This document shows positions 11,951 to 25,100 of a DNA stretch of 64,000 bases, piece by piece. The notes under the pieces were generated by a model. That model made no database searches. It had not been told where the DNA came from and saw only the letters and a list, made by a program, of their open reading frames with translations. Location: assembly GCA_963555705.1 (NCBI GenBank), contig OY743172.1:23559446-23623445 (forward strand), written 5' to 3'. The DNA is from Ligustrum vulgare (taxonomy: Eukaryota; Streptophyta; Magnoliopsida; Lamiales; Oleaceae). The translations under genes were made by a program, and so were the position numbers. Numbering within the stretch: position 1 is the first letter of the stretch; every line of letters starts with the position of its first letter.

Positions 11951-12905
11951 CTAGTATTTCATCCGTGCGATGTAAGGAAGTTGTTATCCCCAATATCGAT
12001 TTTAATAAGTATTTATAAAATTTTAATAAAATTTTAATACTTATACATATATAAATGCATAAAAAATAATTTTCTATTTCAATAATTATTAGACTTTAAA
12101 AAATAATATACCTAATTCAAATTATTAAAAACATCTTTGAATAGTAAACGTCAATTTGTATATTTAAATATTTGAATTTAATGAATAAAAATTTATTTAC
12201 AAAAATAAGCAGTCAAAATAATAATTTTGAAAATATCGCAATTACCATGATACGACGATTGAATAAAGTTAGAAATCACGAAATTGTATCGAAAATCTAA
12301 TACCATGTAATCTTTAAAAATTTATCAAAAATAAGTATGGTTATAAAATATTAATCATTGTATTAATATTATTAACTTAAAAGAAATCAAAGTATTAACT
12401 CTTCAATATTAACCTTTGTTCAATAAATTTTTCGATAAATTATTTATAAGTAACACATTTTTTCAACCGACTTTTTAATCACATATATTTCTCCAAAAAT
12501 TTTCTCAACCACACATTTTATTATAATACTAAAATATAAAGAATTTAAAAATTAATTCTGTCAGATTATCCTACTTTCATATATAGTATAAATTTTCACC
12601 AGTGCAATGAAATAAAATTGCTATGCGTAATATTGATAAGCATTCATTAAAATTTAATGATTATACATAATCAACACAAATGCAAAAGATAAAATTAATT
12701 TCTCTATTCTCATAACATATTTAACATTTTTTTCTCAATTTTCATTCAAAAATATCAATACAATAATTAAAAATATGTGTTTAATCTTAATATACGACAA
12801 TTGAATAACTTTGAAGATCAAGAAACTATTATATCATATAATATTTGCATAATTATTAAAATTAAAAATGATTAAAAAATATTAACCATTATTTTTACCA
12901 TAATA
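11951..12905 (-). mobile_element. Helitron-like fragment(s), minus orientation
   Basis: On the minus strand the segment ends with a hairpin-like CATCGCACGGATG and then CTAG at 11954-11951. The interior is AT-rich and differs from the main family. A second, decayed version of the same terminal phrase (AAATTTTCACCAGTGCAATGA) begins near 12593, suggesting two overlapping or tandem fragments. Confidence 0.45.
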
Positions 12906-12915
12906 GTAGACTATT

Positions 12916-12916
<1 letters not shown>

Positions 12917-12943
<27 letters not shown>
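12917..12943 (+). repeat. (GT)n microsatellite
   Basis: About 13 uninterrupted GT units. Confidence 0.95.
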
Positions 12944-12947
<4 letters not shown>

Positions 12948-13159
12948 GCAATAAATGCATTCATATCTATCTAGGTTTTGCACTCACATTTGGCGTATAG
13001 CTATTTTGTATTCACATTAATCTCATTTTGCATTTACGCTAATCAAACCATATAAGGGATGTGCACTTTAGGTAAGAAAACAATAGTTTCTAAGGCAAGC
13101 TACACTTCTACTTTTATTAATATAATAAAAATAAAAATAAATAAATAAATAAAAGATAA

Positions 13160-14431
13160 AGATTTTTGTAGGAAAAATTATTATTTATTACATATTTAGT
13201 AAGAGTTGTAATAAATGTACTATGTGTAAATGTGTTATATTGAAAATAAAAAAATTATATTAATATATTTGAGCATAAATAATGTGATATCTATGTAAAT
13301 GTGTTATGTAGAAAATAAAAAAATTGAATTAATATATTTGAATATAAATAAATGTGATATATATGTAAATGTGTTATGTAGGAAATGAAAAAATTGTATT
13401 AATATATTTGAAAATAAATAAATGTCATATCTATGTAAATGTGTTGCATTGAAAATGAAAAATTTGGATTAATATATTTGAAAATAAATAAATACATGCT
13501 ATATAAATTTGTCAAATTAGAAATGGAAATTTTGAATCAATATATTTTGAAAATAAATAAATAAAATTATTGAATTTTACTTCCTAATATGTCAATAAAT
13601 GAGTAAGTTCTTCAATAAGTATATTACAAAAATAATTAATTATTTGCTATCAACTTTTTACCACCAATGATAAATTGGTAGAAAATTTAATCATTTCATT
13701 ATTTTGATACAAATTGGTATGTTTAAAAAATAAGGAAAAATAAAATATATTAATTAATATATTAGATTTCGAATAAAATATTGTAAGAAACATATTAAAA
13801 AATAATGTTAATTAAAAATTATAACATATTAAAAGGAAAATAGGTGATAAGGTGGACAAATTTTTAGGAAAAAACGTAAATAAAAGTCAAAAGAAATTTT
13901 ATATAAAAAATTTAATTAAGTACCAAACTTTGAGTGACGTGGTACACTGAGTGTACATGAAGAATTTTTTTTTTTTTTAAGTTTCAAATTCAATAACATG
14001 TGTTATGTAAGAAATGAAAAAATTTGATTAATATATATGAACATAAATAAATGTCATATCATGTCTATGTAAATGTATTACATTGAAAATGAAAAATATG
14101 GATTAATATATTTTAAAATAAATAAATATATGCTATATAAATTTGTTAAGTTAGAAATGAAAAAATTGAATTAATATATTTTGAAAATAAATAAATAAAA
14201 TTATTGAAATTTTACTGCCTAAAATGCCAATAAATGAGTAGGCTCTTCAATACGCATGTTACAAAAATAATTAATTACTTTCTATCTACTTTTTAACCAC
14301 ACATATTTTCTCTCTCCAATTTTCAGCAATTACTTTTTACCTCGAAATCATAAATAAACAAGCTTATAATCCAAATTTTATTATCAAACAGAGACTTAAT
14401 CATTTCATCATTTTGACAAAAATTGACATGT

Positions 14432-14479
<48 letters not shown>

Positions 14480-14867
14480 ATTAATATATTGGATTTCAAA
14501 TAAAATATATGTAAGCAATACATTAAAAAATATAGTTAATAAAAAATTATAACATACTAAAAGGGAAATTGATGATGAGGTGGGCAAATTTTCAGAAAAA
14601 AACGTAAATAAAAGTAAAAACAAAATTTATATAAAAAATTTAAATGAGTGCCAAATTTTCAGTGGCGCGGTATACTTAGTGTATATATAGCATTTTTATT
14701 TTTATTTTGAATAGTTTTTTTCTTTTTTAAAGTTTCAAATTCAATAACATTTTCTATTGAAATTTTATTGAAATTTTATTTTTTATTTGATATGATTGAA
14801 TTAAGATATTTTCAAAATTATGATTTAAAAATTATATATTTCATGCATCGCACGGGTAAACAACTAG
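13160..14867 (+). mobile_element. Helitron-like AT-rich unit, copy 2
   Basis: The plus-strand 3' terminus is well preserved: CATGCATCGCACGGG, then TAAACAACTAG ending at 14867 and followed by T. The unit appears to be a two-fold internal repeat: the block ending GAGTGACGTGGTACACTGAGTGTACATG (near 13930) is repeated as AGTGGCGCGGTATACTTAGTGTATAT (near 14660), each preceded by TAATCATTTCAT and AGGAAAATAGGTGATAAGG-like phrases. No ORF of significance. A TA microsatellite lies at about 14444-14477. Confidence 0.65.
13226..13500 (+). repeat. Four tandem ~69-70-bp repeats
   Basis: The unit starts GTAAATGTGTTATGTAGGAA and includes ATTAATATATTTGAA. Successive starts are at about 13226, 13295, 13365 and 13435. 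An equivalent set is in copy 3 at about 17168-17440, so the tandem expansion predates the separation of the copies. Confidence 0.8.
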
Positions 14868-14958
14868 TATATATAAAAGAAGAAGTTATGAGAGAGAGTC
14901 ATTTTGGAGAAAAATTTGCATTTAATGACCATCTCCTCTCACTTCTACTTCTATATAA
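14868..14958. repeat. Inverted-repeat module, copy 3
   Basis: TATATATAAAAGAAGAAGTTATGAGAGAG is mirrored by CTCCTCTCACTTCTACTTCTATATA. It lies exactly between CTAG of the unit to its left and CTAA of the inverted terminus to its right. Confidence 0.8.
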
Positions 14959-15160
14959 AACTAATATTTTCACCCCGTGTGATGCACGGAAATATAGTTG
15001 TGATGGTGATTTCGATTAAAATTTATGAAAATATATTAATATCAAATAAAAACATAGGACAATAACATTTTAATACAAAATATTATCGAATTCAAAACTT
15101 AAAAAAAATGTAATCAAAATAGGAAATGCAACATTTACAAAACTAATAAAAAATAAGAAA
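14959..15160 (-). mobile_element. Truncated left part of a Helitron-like unit
   Basis: The terminus CTAATATTTTCACCCCGTGTGATGCACGG (stem CCGTG/CACGG) and the following ~180 bases closely match 10504-10705. The match stops near 15150, so this copy is truncated. Confidence 0.6.
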
Positions 15161-16935
15161 TTGTGATCATTATAGGATTTTATTTTCTTTTCTTTTTAAA
15201 ATTATTTGTCTCTTTAAAAAAAAATTATTTTATTTACTATTTATTTGTTTGTTAAACTTTCTTTCTTTAAATAAGTTATTTTTATCTTGTTTTCTTGACA
15301 TATTAAATTATTTTAAAATAAAATTTAATAAATAAAATTAACAACCATAAATCTATATTTGATTTGAATTGGTAAAGAATATTATTGTTATATTTTTTGT
15401 TTATTTAATTTTACTCCAAATGAGTAAATGTTGTTTTATTTGTAAAATAATGTTTTTTAGAAAATTTTCTGATCTTTGAAATAATTATTTATTTTTTAAT
15501 TAAAATCGATTCGACCTCGATTCAACTTGATTCAATCTTTTGACCCTCGACCTGTTGCCTCTTTCAGGTCGAACCTTTTCAGGTTTTCCGAACACGGAGT
15601 ATTATTTAACTTAAATGATATAATTTAAAATGAAGTAAAAAATATAAAGTAAAACTTTGACATTTGATCTTTTGGACGATTTTATGGACAATGTTTTTAC
15701 AGTTTGTCCTCACTTGTTATATTGTGTTAAATTTCTTGTTGAGATCTTTGATTTGAAGCCTATATTACATATTTTTCGACTTCAAAATAATACAGTAATG
15801 TGTATGGTTAAAAAAGTGATTTGAGAAATTGTGTGATTTATAAAATGGTTTATAATACATTTTTGCAATTTTATCGAACACATGCTTTAACTTAATTTTA
15901 ATACTGATAGTTACCCATAGGTTTTTTTGAAATACATTCCAACATGAGAGTGCGATTACTTCTAACTCTTGTTAATTGTCATTACATATGATGGAAAACT
16001 ATATTCAATCAAGTATGAAATTATTTTCTTTGAAAGAAAATTTATGGATTAGTCATTTAATTTTTTATTTTTTTATATAATCTAATTGGGAAACTTATAA
16101 AAAAATACACAATATAATGAATGTTCTTAAGTTGTTTAAACTAAAACATTTTTCGTTTTTTTAAACTAAAATATTTTCATGTTATTTAAATGTTTTTTAA
16201 CACATTTAATAATATAATTTTATATCTTTAGAAATAATTTTATGTTACTTTACCAAATTAGTTACACTATGATTAAGTAAAATATTTTTTAATAATCTTT
16301 TTTTCAATTAATTTTAAAAAAATTCTTTATTACTAATTTTGAATACTTTTTTGTAACAATAGAAAATTATCTATTTATTTTTTAAATTAGACTTATGAGG
16401 CTTTTGATGTAATTTTTTCACATTTTTCACAAAAAAAAAAAAGAAGTTAGGATATATAATAAGATTAATAGTTATATTGAAATCAATCATCCTATTAAGT
16501 AAAAACAATTTTTTTAACAAAAAAAAATATTAAATTGTCTTTTTTTGGAATTAGAACGAAGCATCTCTGTTTGACAAAATATTTTTAAATACAAAGCTTT
16601 TAAATTACTTTTTAATCACACATATTTTTTCTCTCCACTTTTCAATTACTAATTTTTACCTCGAAAACATCACATTCTTTGTTTTTAAACAAAAAAATTT
16701 AACTATCATTATTTTTTATATAATTTAATTCAACAATGCTCAAAACGGTTTTTTTTTTTTTTTTTGGAACAAATGCTTGTAGTGCTCAAAAGTGTAATTT
16801 AGATTTGGAATCATTAGACTTTCCAAAATGCAACTATTTTTATTTATTTTTTAATTATATGTTTTTGGCAAAACCTTTCCAAATTTAGCAAGTACATATT
16901 GGAGGGAGAAAAGTGTGTTTTAATTTTGGTAAAGA
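15160..16935. other. AT-rich intergenic stretch, no gene
   Basis: Nothing coding is recognisable. MITE-like phrases occur near 15790-15850 (GATTTGAGAAATTGTGTGATTTATAA) and 16585-16680 (TTTTTAATCACACATATTTTTTCTCTCCAC). A poly(T) run lies at about 16750-16764. Confidence 0.5.
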
Positions 16936-16937
16936 CT

Positions 16938-18780
16938 TTATATATATATATATATATAAAGAAAAGAGTTGTAATAAATGTATTATGTGTAAATGTGTTA
17001 CATTGAAAATCTTTATCTTTATATATATAAAGTAAAAGTCAGGAAAGATAGTCACTTTGGAGAGAAATTTGCATTTAATGACCTTCTCTCCTCACTTCTA
17101 CTTCTATATAAAATATAAATAAATAAATATATATATAAAGAAAAGAGCTGTAATAAATGTACTACGTGTAAATGTGTTACATTAAAAATTAAAAAATGAG
17201 ATTAATATATTTGAACATAAATAATGAGATATCTATGCAAATGTGTTATGTAGAAAATGAAAAAATTGGATTAATATATTTGAACATAAATAAATGTGAT
17301 ATCTATATAAATGTGTTATGTAGGAAATTAAAAAATTGTATTCATATATTTGAACATAAATAAATGTTATATCTATGTAAATGTGTTATATTGAAAATGA
17401 AAATTTTGGATTAATATATTTGAAAATAAATAAATACATGTTATATAAATTTGTTAAGTTAGAAATGAAAATTTTGAATTAATATATTTTGAAAATAAAT
17501 AAATAAAATCATGAAAGTTTTACTTCCTAATATGTCAACAAGTGAGTACCTCCTTCAATAAGCATATTACAAATAAAATTAATTATTTGTTACCAACTTT
17601 TTACCACCAATGATAAATTGGAAGAAAATAATCATTTTATCATTTTGACAAAAATTGATATGTTTTAAAAAAAGGAAAAATAAAATATATTAATTAATAT
17701 ATTGAATTTCAAATAAAATATATGTAAGCAACATATTAAAAAATAAAGTTAATTAAAAATTACAACATATTAAAGGAAAAATAGGTGATAAGTGGGTAAA
17801 TTTCCAGAGAGAAACGTAAATAAAAATCAAAAGAAATATAATATAAAAAATTTAATTAAGTGTCAAACTTTGAGTAGCGTGGTACACTAAGTGTACATGC
17901 AGAATTTTTTATTTTGATTAGTTTTGTCTTTTTTAAAATTTCAAACTCAATAACATGTGCTATGTAGGAAATGATAAAATTGGATTAATATATTTGAATA
18001 TAAATAAATGTCACATCATATCTATGTAAATGTGTTATATTGAAAATGAAAATTTTTTATTAATATATTTTAAAATAAATATATACTATATAAATTTGTT
18101 AAGTTAGAAATGAAAAAATTGAATTAATATATTTTGAAAATAAGTAAATAAAATTATTGAAATTTTACTTCCTAATATGTCAATAATGAGTAGGCTCTTC
18201 AATACGCATGGTATAAAAATAATTAATTATTTTCTATCAATTTTTTAATTTCACATATTTTCTCTCTCAAATTTTCAGCCACTATTTTTTACTTTAAAAT
18301 CATTAAGAAACAAGTTTATAAATCAAACAGTATTACCAAACGGTAGTTTAATCATTTCATCATTTTGACAAAAATTAGCATGTTTAAAAAAAAAAAGAAA
18401 AATAAAATATATTAATTAATATATTGGATTTCAAATAAAATATATGTAAGTAACACATTAAAAAATATAGTTAATAAAAAATTATAATATATTAAAAAAG
18501 AAATAGGTGATAAGGTAGACAAATTTTCAAAGAAAAAGGTAATAAAATTCAAAAGAAATTTTATATAAACAAATTAATTAAGCGCCAAATTTTGAGTGGC
18601 GAGGCATATTTAGTGTACACGTAGCATTTTTTTTTTTTTAAAGTTTCAAATTTAATAACATTTTGTATTGAAATTTTATTTGACTTATGTTTTTTATTAG
18701 ATATGATTGTATAATCAAGATTTTTCAAAATTATAATTTAAAATTTATATATTCCGTCCATCGTACGGATAGACAACTAG
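16938..18780 (+). mobile_element. Helitron-like AT-rich unit, copy 3
   Basis: Its 3' end is TCCGT-CCATCGT-ACGGA (stem 18753-18757 / 18765-18769), then TAGACAACTAG ending at 18780 and followed by T. The interior aligns by eye with copy 2 through the same order of phrases, including 69-bp tandem units at about 17168-17440. No coding capacity. Confidence 0.65.
17008..17112. repeat. Inverted-repeat module, copy 4, interrupting a Helitron-like unit
   Basis: TCTTTATCTTTATATATATAAAGTAAAAGTCAGGAAAGATAGTCAC is mirrored by GACCTTCTCTCCTCACTTCTACTTCTATATA. The host phrase AAAGAGTTGTAATAAATGTATTATGTGTAAATGTGTTACATTGAAAAT before it restarts after it at about 17140, showing a duplication or an insertion inside the unit. 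Confidence 0.65.
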
Positions 18781-18828
18781 TTCATTATGGAGAATGCAGT
18801 CAAAATTCTGCCATCGTTTAATACTACA

Positions 18829-18997
18829 CTGTTCGGCAACTAATTAATGGGGAGAGAAGAATTTTTGATGTTTTCGAAGTAAAATATATGATTAAAAATT
18901 AGAGTAAAAAATGTATATGATTAAAAAGTAATTTGAGAAATTGTGTAATTTAAATTGGAGTTTAAATACCAAATTAATGGAGTCGCCGAACAGGGGG
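18829..18997. mobile_element. MITE with TGTTCGGC ends, upstream of the RLCK gene
   Basis: The left end CTGTTCGGCAACTAATTAATGG and the right end AAATTAATGGAGTCGCCGAACAG are imperfect reverse complements. The interior carries GATTAAAAAGTAATTTGAGAAATTGTG, shared with other MITEs here. It lies about 125 bp upstream of the RLCK start codon and so may sit in its promoter. Confidence 0.7.
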
Positions 18998-19123
18998 CTA
19001 AAAAATAGCGCACGACAACATTGAATTTTTATTTTTTTAACCGATATATTACGTGTTCTTGACTGCTGATCGCCGCCCCTTCTTATTCTTCTTCTACTCT
19101 CACTTTGTTTCCAGCTTATTGTC

Positions 19124-22100
19124 ATGGGCATTTGCTTTGGGAGTCCTGCAAAGAGTTTTCATCCTACTCCTGCTGGTTAGAATCATAAACCAAATTAAAC
19201 TTTCTTGTTTTGATTTCGTATCACATGTATATATTATTGTTCTTGATTACTCGTTTTTACTATCAATTCATGCAGGTAATAAAGTAGCACCTGGTAATTC
19301 AAACTCAAACCCAGGTTTGAATCCTCCAAACCAGCAAACAGTACATGATTCAGATGATCTCATAGGATTCAAAGGCGACATGCCTGTCTACAACAACCTC
19401 AAATCCTTTACCCTCGCCGATCTCAAAAGTGCCACTAAGAACTTCTGTGACTATACCCTAATCGGAGAAGGAGGTTTTGGATACGTCTTTAAAGGATGGG
19501 TCGATGAGAATACGTTGGCTCCTATCAAACCGGGAACCGGCACAGTCGTTGCTATCAAGAAACTTAAGATGGATAGCTTTCAAGGTCACCGGGAATGGCT
19601 TGTATGTTCGTTAAGTCCCAATCAAACTTTTCTTTGATATTTTTGAGCTTTGGGTTTTTTGTTTTACATTTTCAAAATTGGCAGACGGAGGTTAACTTTT
19701 TAGGGCAGCTTCACCATGAAAATCTTGTGAAGCTAATTGGATATTGCCAAGAGTCTATGAACAGACTTTTAGTTTATGAATTCATGGCAAAAGGATGCTT
19801 GGACAATCATCTGTTTAAAATTGAGTAAATTTTTATCTGAAGGACGTTATTTCGTGCTTGTTTGATTTTTATACTTTTTGGAAAATTTTGAATTTTTAAG
19901 AGAATGTGTTGTAGATTGAGTTGAAAAGTAAAAAATTGTAGGTCAAAAGTAAGATGTGTGTTAAAATTGTGGTTGGGTCTTCGATACACCTCCGGACTCA
20001 GTAAGCACTCTCCAACTCGACACCTCGACTTCACCCTCGACCCAACAACAACTACACCTTGGTTGCTCCAATGTGGGAAGAACAAGAATAACAATGGAGG
20101 ACTACCAAGTTAGAATTCCAAGAACGGTTGCTCTCTCTTTTCCCTCTTCCCCATTTCAAACTCACAACCTCTCTAAGACAATGGCAAGAGATGGAATATA
20201 TATAACATGTTGGGCTAGGTCACAAGTTGGGCCAATCCTCCAAAAATCAAAGCCCAAGTTCAAAGTTCATGCCCATAACCACCACAATTGAGCATTTCAA
20301 GTGGGCCACGAGCAACTACCAATTAAGTTACTTCAAGTGATCCCGAGTTGTTATCGAACCGAACTATCTATCGAGGTGTCGATATTATTCCCACATCTGT
20401 TTTACATCATCGTCCGGATTTATTGGGTGTCAAAAAATCCAACAAATCTTCACCTTGATATCCAATCAACCTGCAAGAAAAACAACACAATGTTTATAAT
20501 TGCCCAATCAAGGTAATCCAAACAAAATTGGAATCATAGACCTTACCTCGTATCTCGCACTCGAAACATACACCATACCTGCTCCATTTACTCGCTAAGA
20601 CTAAGGTCAAATAATATCCAAGCAGAAGACAGATAATCATAGTAATCTATCAAGAACATACAACATACAATGACAAATATAACCATAAAGATAATACAGA
20701 AATCTTTTCAAACACACTCACAAAAAACATAAGACTAACACAAAGTTAATCAAACACTACAGTCAACACATATACACCACAATGCATAAATGACCCCATG
20801 AAAAGACCTCACACAATTATCCTATCTCATTCCGTGTATCTCCCCTCTAGAGAACACATATCACACACACCGCCACATATGCTCACTACATTAGTCACCT
20901 CACATGCCTAACTGGTAAACAAGAATATATCCTAAGTTTATGCGATGCTCCTCTATCAATACATCACTTCTCCCAACTTAAGGGTATAATGGGTCTCCAC
21001 CTAATAGAAGTGATCTAAGTGTCTCTAACACTCTACCCGGCCAGGATTTTCAGATAGAAAATTTATAGGACATTCAAATGTCACACTCACCCCCCATACA
21101 TCTCATCAATGTACTATCAGGCATCTACTCCACACATTACCAAAAGACATACTCACACTCACACTCGCTGCTAAGGCATCACAAATCCACTATGCATGCC
21201 AACACATTACACACAGTAAAATCTGATTACACACAAATTCATGCAAAGTAACACATATCAAACAAATTAACATGCTCCACAAAACAATGCATCGAATTAA
21301 GTAATCACACACACGCAGAAAGGATCACACTGATGTCCATGCAGCTACATCGAGCACTTATCTCCAATAAGCTTCGCTCAGATCTTTCTTAGATCCAGTG
21401 GTACCATTCGCATCACCTATCTCCTAATAACACCCGCTCTTATATCACATTTACCTACCGTACTACCTAGACCCAAAACCTTGCCATAGCACGCTCCACC
21501 AAACTAGGTCACCATACCATCAAGAAAGCTCAAGTGTTGTCATCTTACCCAAAAAATGCACAAACAAGACACGTAACAAATGCAATGACCACAAGTAAAG
21601 TATAGGCACACATCATAAAGAATCCAGCCAAGCATACTTCATAAGGTCACAGGCATATCTAAATAGCAACAGAACATTTAAAGCGCATATATTAAATCCA
21701 TACATAAAATAATATATCAAAATTCACACAGAATATATGGCACGAATTAACTATTAAGTAAATAATTCCTAGGTCTAGCAACAGTCAATGGTTACCAAGA
21801 AATGGCAACCCCAATCCTAACGATCACTCCACACGATGATCTGCTAGTGCGATAAATAACGATTTCAGCCAATTTACTAGAGCGGACTTTTCTAAGTCTG
21901 TAAATTAGGAGATACTCGAACATCACTGCTTCAGGGACACCACCATACACCCTAAAGCCTCCACCGAAAGTTGCAGCACACGAATCACCCATCAACCAAA
22001 CGACCACAGGGGCAAAATCGTCCAAATTTCAGTACAAAACTCCAAACTAAAACCCGTCAGCGCCAACAGCTCCACCTCGACGAGAGTAACAAACTGTCTT

Positions 22101-25100
22101 CAGACGTCATAGCGGGAATCCGCTCACACGCCCCACTTGCCGCTGCCGGCCGCCACGCGCCAGTGGCCGGAAAATCAACCCATCAACAGAATGTGCACCT
22201 CGATGTCCTGAACATGCCTGTGGTCTCCGTTTGTCCAAAAGATCAACCATTTGGCCGGAATCAGCATTTTTCAGTCTGCTGCCTCTTCTTCTCCGGTCGA
22301 TATCTTCTGTTTCAGCCGTCGGATCGTCCCCAAATTTCAGGCGTGTCTTCTCCTAGACAAGTCCGTTCTGATGGAGGTGGCCGATCGTCGATCGGAGACC
22401 TGAATCGGCCGAAATATTGATTTTTCAATCCGGTCAGATTTCAGTTTTTAGATAGTTTCGACCCCATTTTCTGCCGGTTTTTCTACTGTTCCAGCAGTCG
22501 GAATCTGCTCAAATTTTGGTCGAACGTTGTCCTCGACACGCTAAGTCCACCGATGGTCTCGGATCTTCCAACCAACTTCTAGTTTGGCTGGAAATCAGGT
22601 TTGAATTTCTGACAGTTTTGATAAAAATATGTCCAGATTTTTGTTCCTCATTTCTGCCTCGTTTTTGGTCGATTTTCAGAGACTTCTTCAGTCCAAAATC
22701 ACTCCAATAGCTCTGATACCATGTTGAAATTGTGGTTGGGTCTTCAATACACCTCCGGGCTCAGTAAGCACTCCAACTTGACACCTCGACTTCACCCTCG
22801 ACCCAACAACAACTACATCTTGGTTGCTCCAATGTGGGAAGAATAAGAACAATGGAGGACTACCAAGCTAGAACTCCAATGACGGTTGTTCTCTCTTTTC
22901 CCTCTTCCCCATTTCAAACTCACAACCTCTCTAAGACAATGGCAAGAGATGGATATATATAACATGTTGGGCTAGGTCACATGATAGGCCAATCCTCCAA
23001 AAACCCGAGCCCAAGTTCAAAATCCATGCCCATAACCACCCCAATTGGGTCTTTCAAGTGGGCCACGAGCAACTACCAATTAAGTTACTTCGAGTGATTC
23101 CGAATTTTTATCGAGCCGAACTATCTATCGAGGTGTCGATATTATACTCACATTTGTTTTACATCATCAACCGAATTTATTGGGTATCAAAAAATCCAAC
23201 AATGTGTAGTGTAGATTGAGTATTGTAGAAAATGTGATGAAAATAATGAGAATCAAACAGGGGCTTCATTTACATTTTCGGATTTCAATCTTTGAGATCA
23301 TTTTTTTTTTCATAAATGAAACGTTATATGGTTCTAGTATACTTACAACTAAACTTTCATCTCTAGTGGATTTGTTCACGAGAGTATCCTAAATAAAATG
23401 GAGAGATTGTTATGGGATAAAGTTTCACATGCAATAAAGATAAAAATATAGATTAATTTATAAGTGTTGGAATATTTTGTGTATAATGACACCAAAATAT
23501 TCAAATAATTTATAAGAAATTCGTGCCAACAAATGGACGGAGTAACAATAAGAAAATAAGAATTAAAAAAGAGAAGAAAGATGACAAAATTAAGGCAAGT
23601 GTTGAACACATTGTCCTTAAGTCGAATTTGCCCCGCAGCGTTGCCTACGGTATATGGCAATCAACTCCCAAGATACAACAACTTCTACTTGTGTTTGTAG
23701 CACTCCAAAATAAAGTATAACGAATCAGAATTTTGACTTATATACTCCAAAAATGAAAATGAAAGAAGAACCAAAATTATGCAACAAATATGCAAGAATT
23801 TTGTTTAGGAGGAGAGGAGAGAATGATATTGTTATTTCATATTATTGGTGTAAAGAATAGGACATCGCAATGGTCTTATTTATAGAGTATGAATGGTTGT
23901 GAACGAAATGATCTGGAGCCAAACCATGCAACTCTTCCAAAGCATACAACTATTTGGACAACCATGCGATCTCATGGTTATAAGCCGTGAGATCGCATAG
24001 CTTTACGCAAAACAAGAATATTAATAAAAACAATTAATGTGTGATCGCATGGTTATAAATAACCATGCGATCGTATGGAAAAAATTTTGACCATAATTTT
24101 GTCATTTTTCCATAATTTCTCATTCATTCGATATTGGTTTCGAGATTCCAAATATACCCTTCAATGCATGTAGAGAAATCTAAAATCTCTCGGGACGTTG
24201 CTTCCGAGCCCCCAGGAGGGGCGCTGCCCCCTCGACCTCTGCGATCCCCGTTTGTGCGTCCCGAAGCGACGAAGTGACAAACTAATTTACCTAAACAGAG
24301 TTGGTCGGATTTGAATATTTGGCCTAAGTCAACACGAAGTCACTTTAGTCGATTTTCAATACTTAACCAATTTCTTGATTTATTAAATCAATATCCAACA
24401 ATAAGTGTTTTAGTTACCTCTTTTGACAAGATTGACCTTTTAAGATGCAGGACCCCCAAATCTTATCTTGTTATATTGGAGTCTATTAAGCTTCAATGAG
24501 TAATTCGATCCGATTAAGACTAAAAAATGAGCATACGGGTTTTAAGATTGATTTGCTCAAACGATCTACCATCTTGAGGGGGAATGTTAAGGAATAAAAT
24601 CTCATAAAGACGAAAACATAGTCCAATTTATAAGTGTTTACTCCTCTTAACAAAGTTACATTTTAAGAGGTCCCAAAATCTTAACAGTTTTCATCAGCTT
24701 GGCCATTTCATGATCATAAGCTAAGAGCTCGACCGAGTACATGAAAACTACTGTTATTCTTTTGTAGGAGGAGGAGTACAACCTATGACATGGGCTACAA
24801 GGATGCACGTTGCAGCTGATATTGCACGGGGGCTATCCTTCTTACACGGTCTCGATGCCAATGTGATATACCGCGACTTAAAGGCTTCCAACGTACTAAT
24901 TGATTCGGTATGGCAGCACAAATAAGCCTCGATTTTGATCCAAAACTAATCAAACCTGATTTTTGTATCCATTTTAATGTCGCGTGCCATTTTCGTGCTT
25001 GAACTCTGCAGAACTTTAATGCAAAACTTGCAGATTTCGGGCTTGGAAGGAACGGCCCGAGTGGAGATGGAACTCATGTTTCTACTAGAGTTTTTGGGAC

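Larger units (their letters stand above)
19959..23201 (-). mobile_element. Non-autonomous LTR retrotransposon in RLCK intron 3
   Basis: Two direct repeats, 19959-20444 and 22722-23201, are highly similar and on the minus strand run TGTTGGATTTTTTG ... CAATTTCAACA, i.e. TG..CA LTRs. A 5-bp target duplication ATGTG flanks the whole element (19954-19958 and 23202-23206). On the minus strand TGGTATCAGAGC (22721-22710), matching the 3' end of initiator tRNA-Met, follows the 5' LTR directly, and purine-rich AAGGTGAAGATT (20456-20445) precedes the 3' LTR. The ~2.3-kb interior shows no gag or pol. Moderate LTR divergence, by eye several percent, suggests an older insertion. It is larger than classic TRIMs and shorter than most LARDs. 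Confidence 0.9.

Noticed and set aside
13226..13500. Regular ~69-bp repeats, considered as CRISPR-like
   Set aside because: Units are contiguous and diverge as tandem repeats without unique spacers; the context is a plant Helitron-like element.
21971..22420. 149-residue plus-strand ORF inside the intronic LTR element
   Set aside because: It lies antisense to the element's direction and shows no gag, pol or host similarity.
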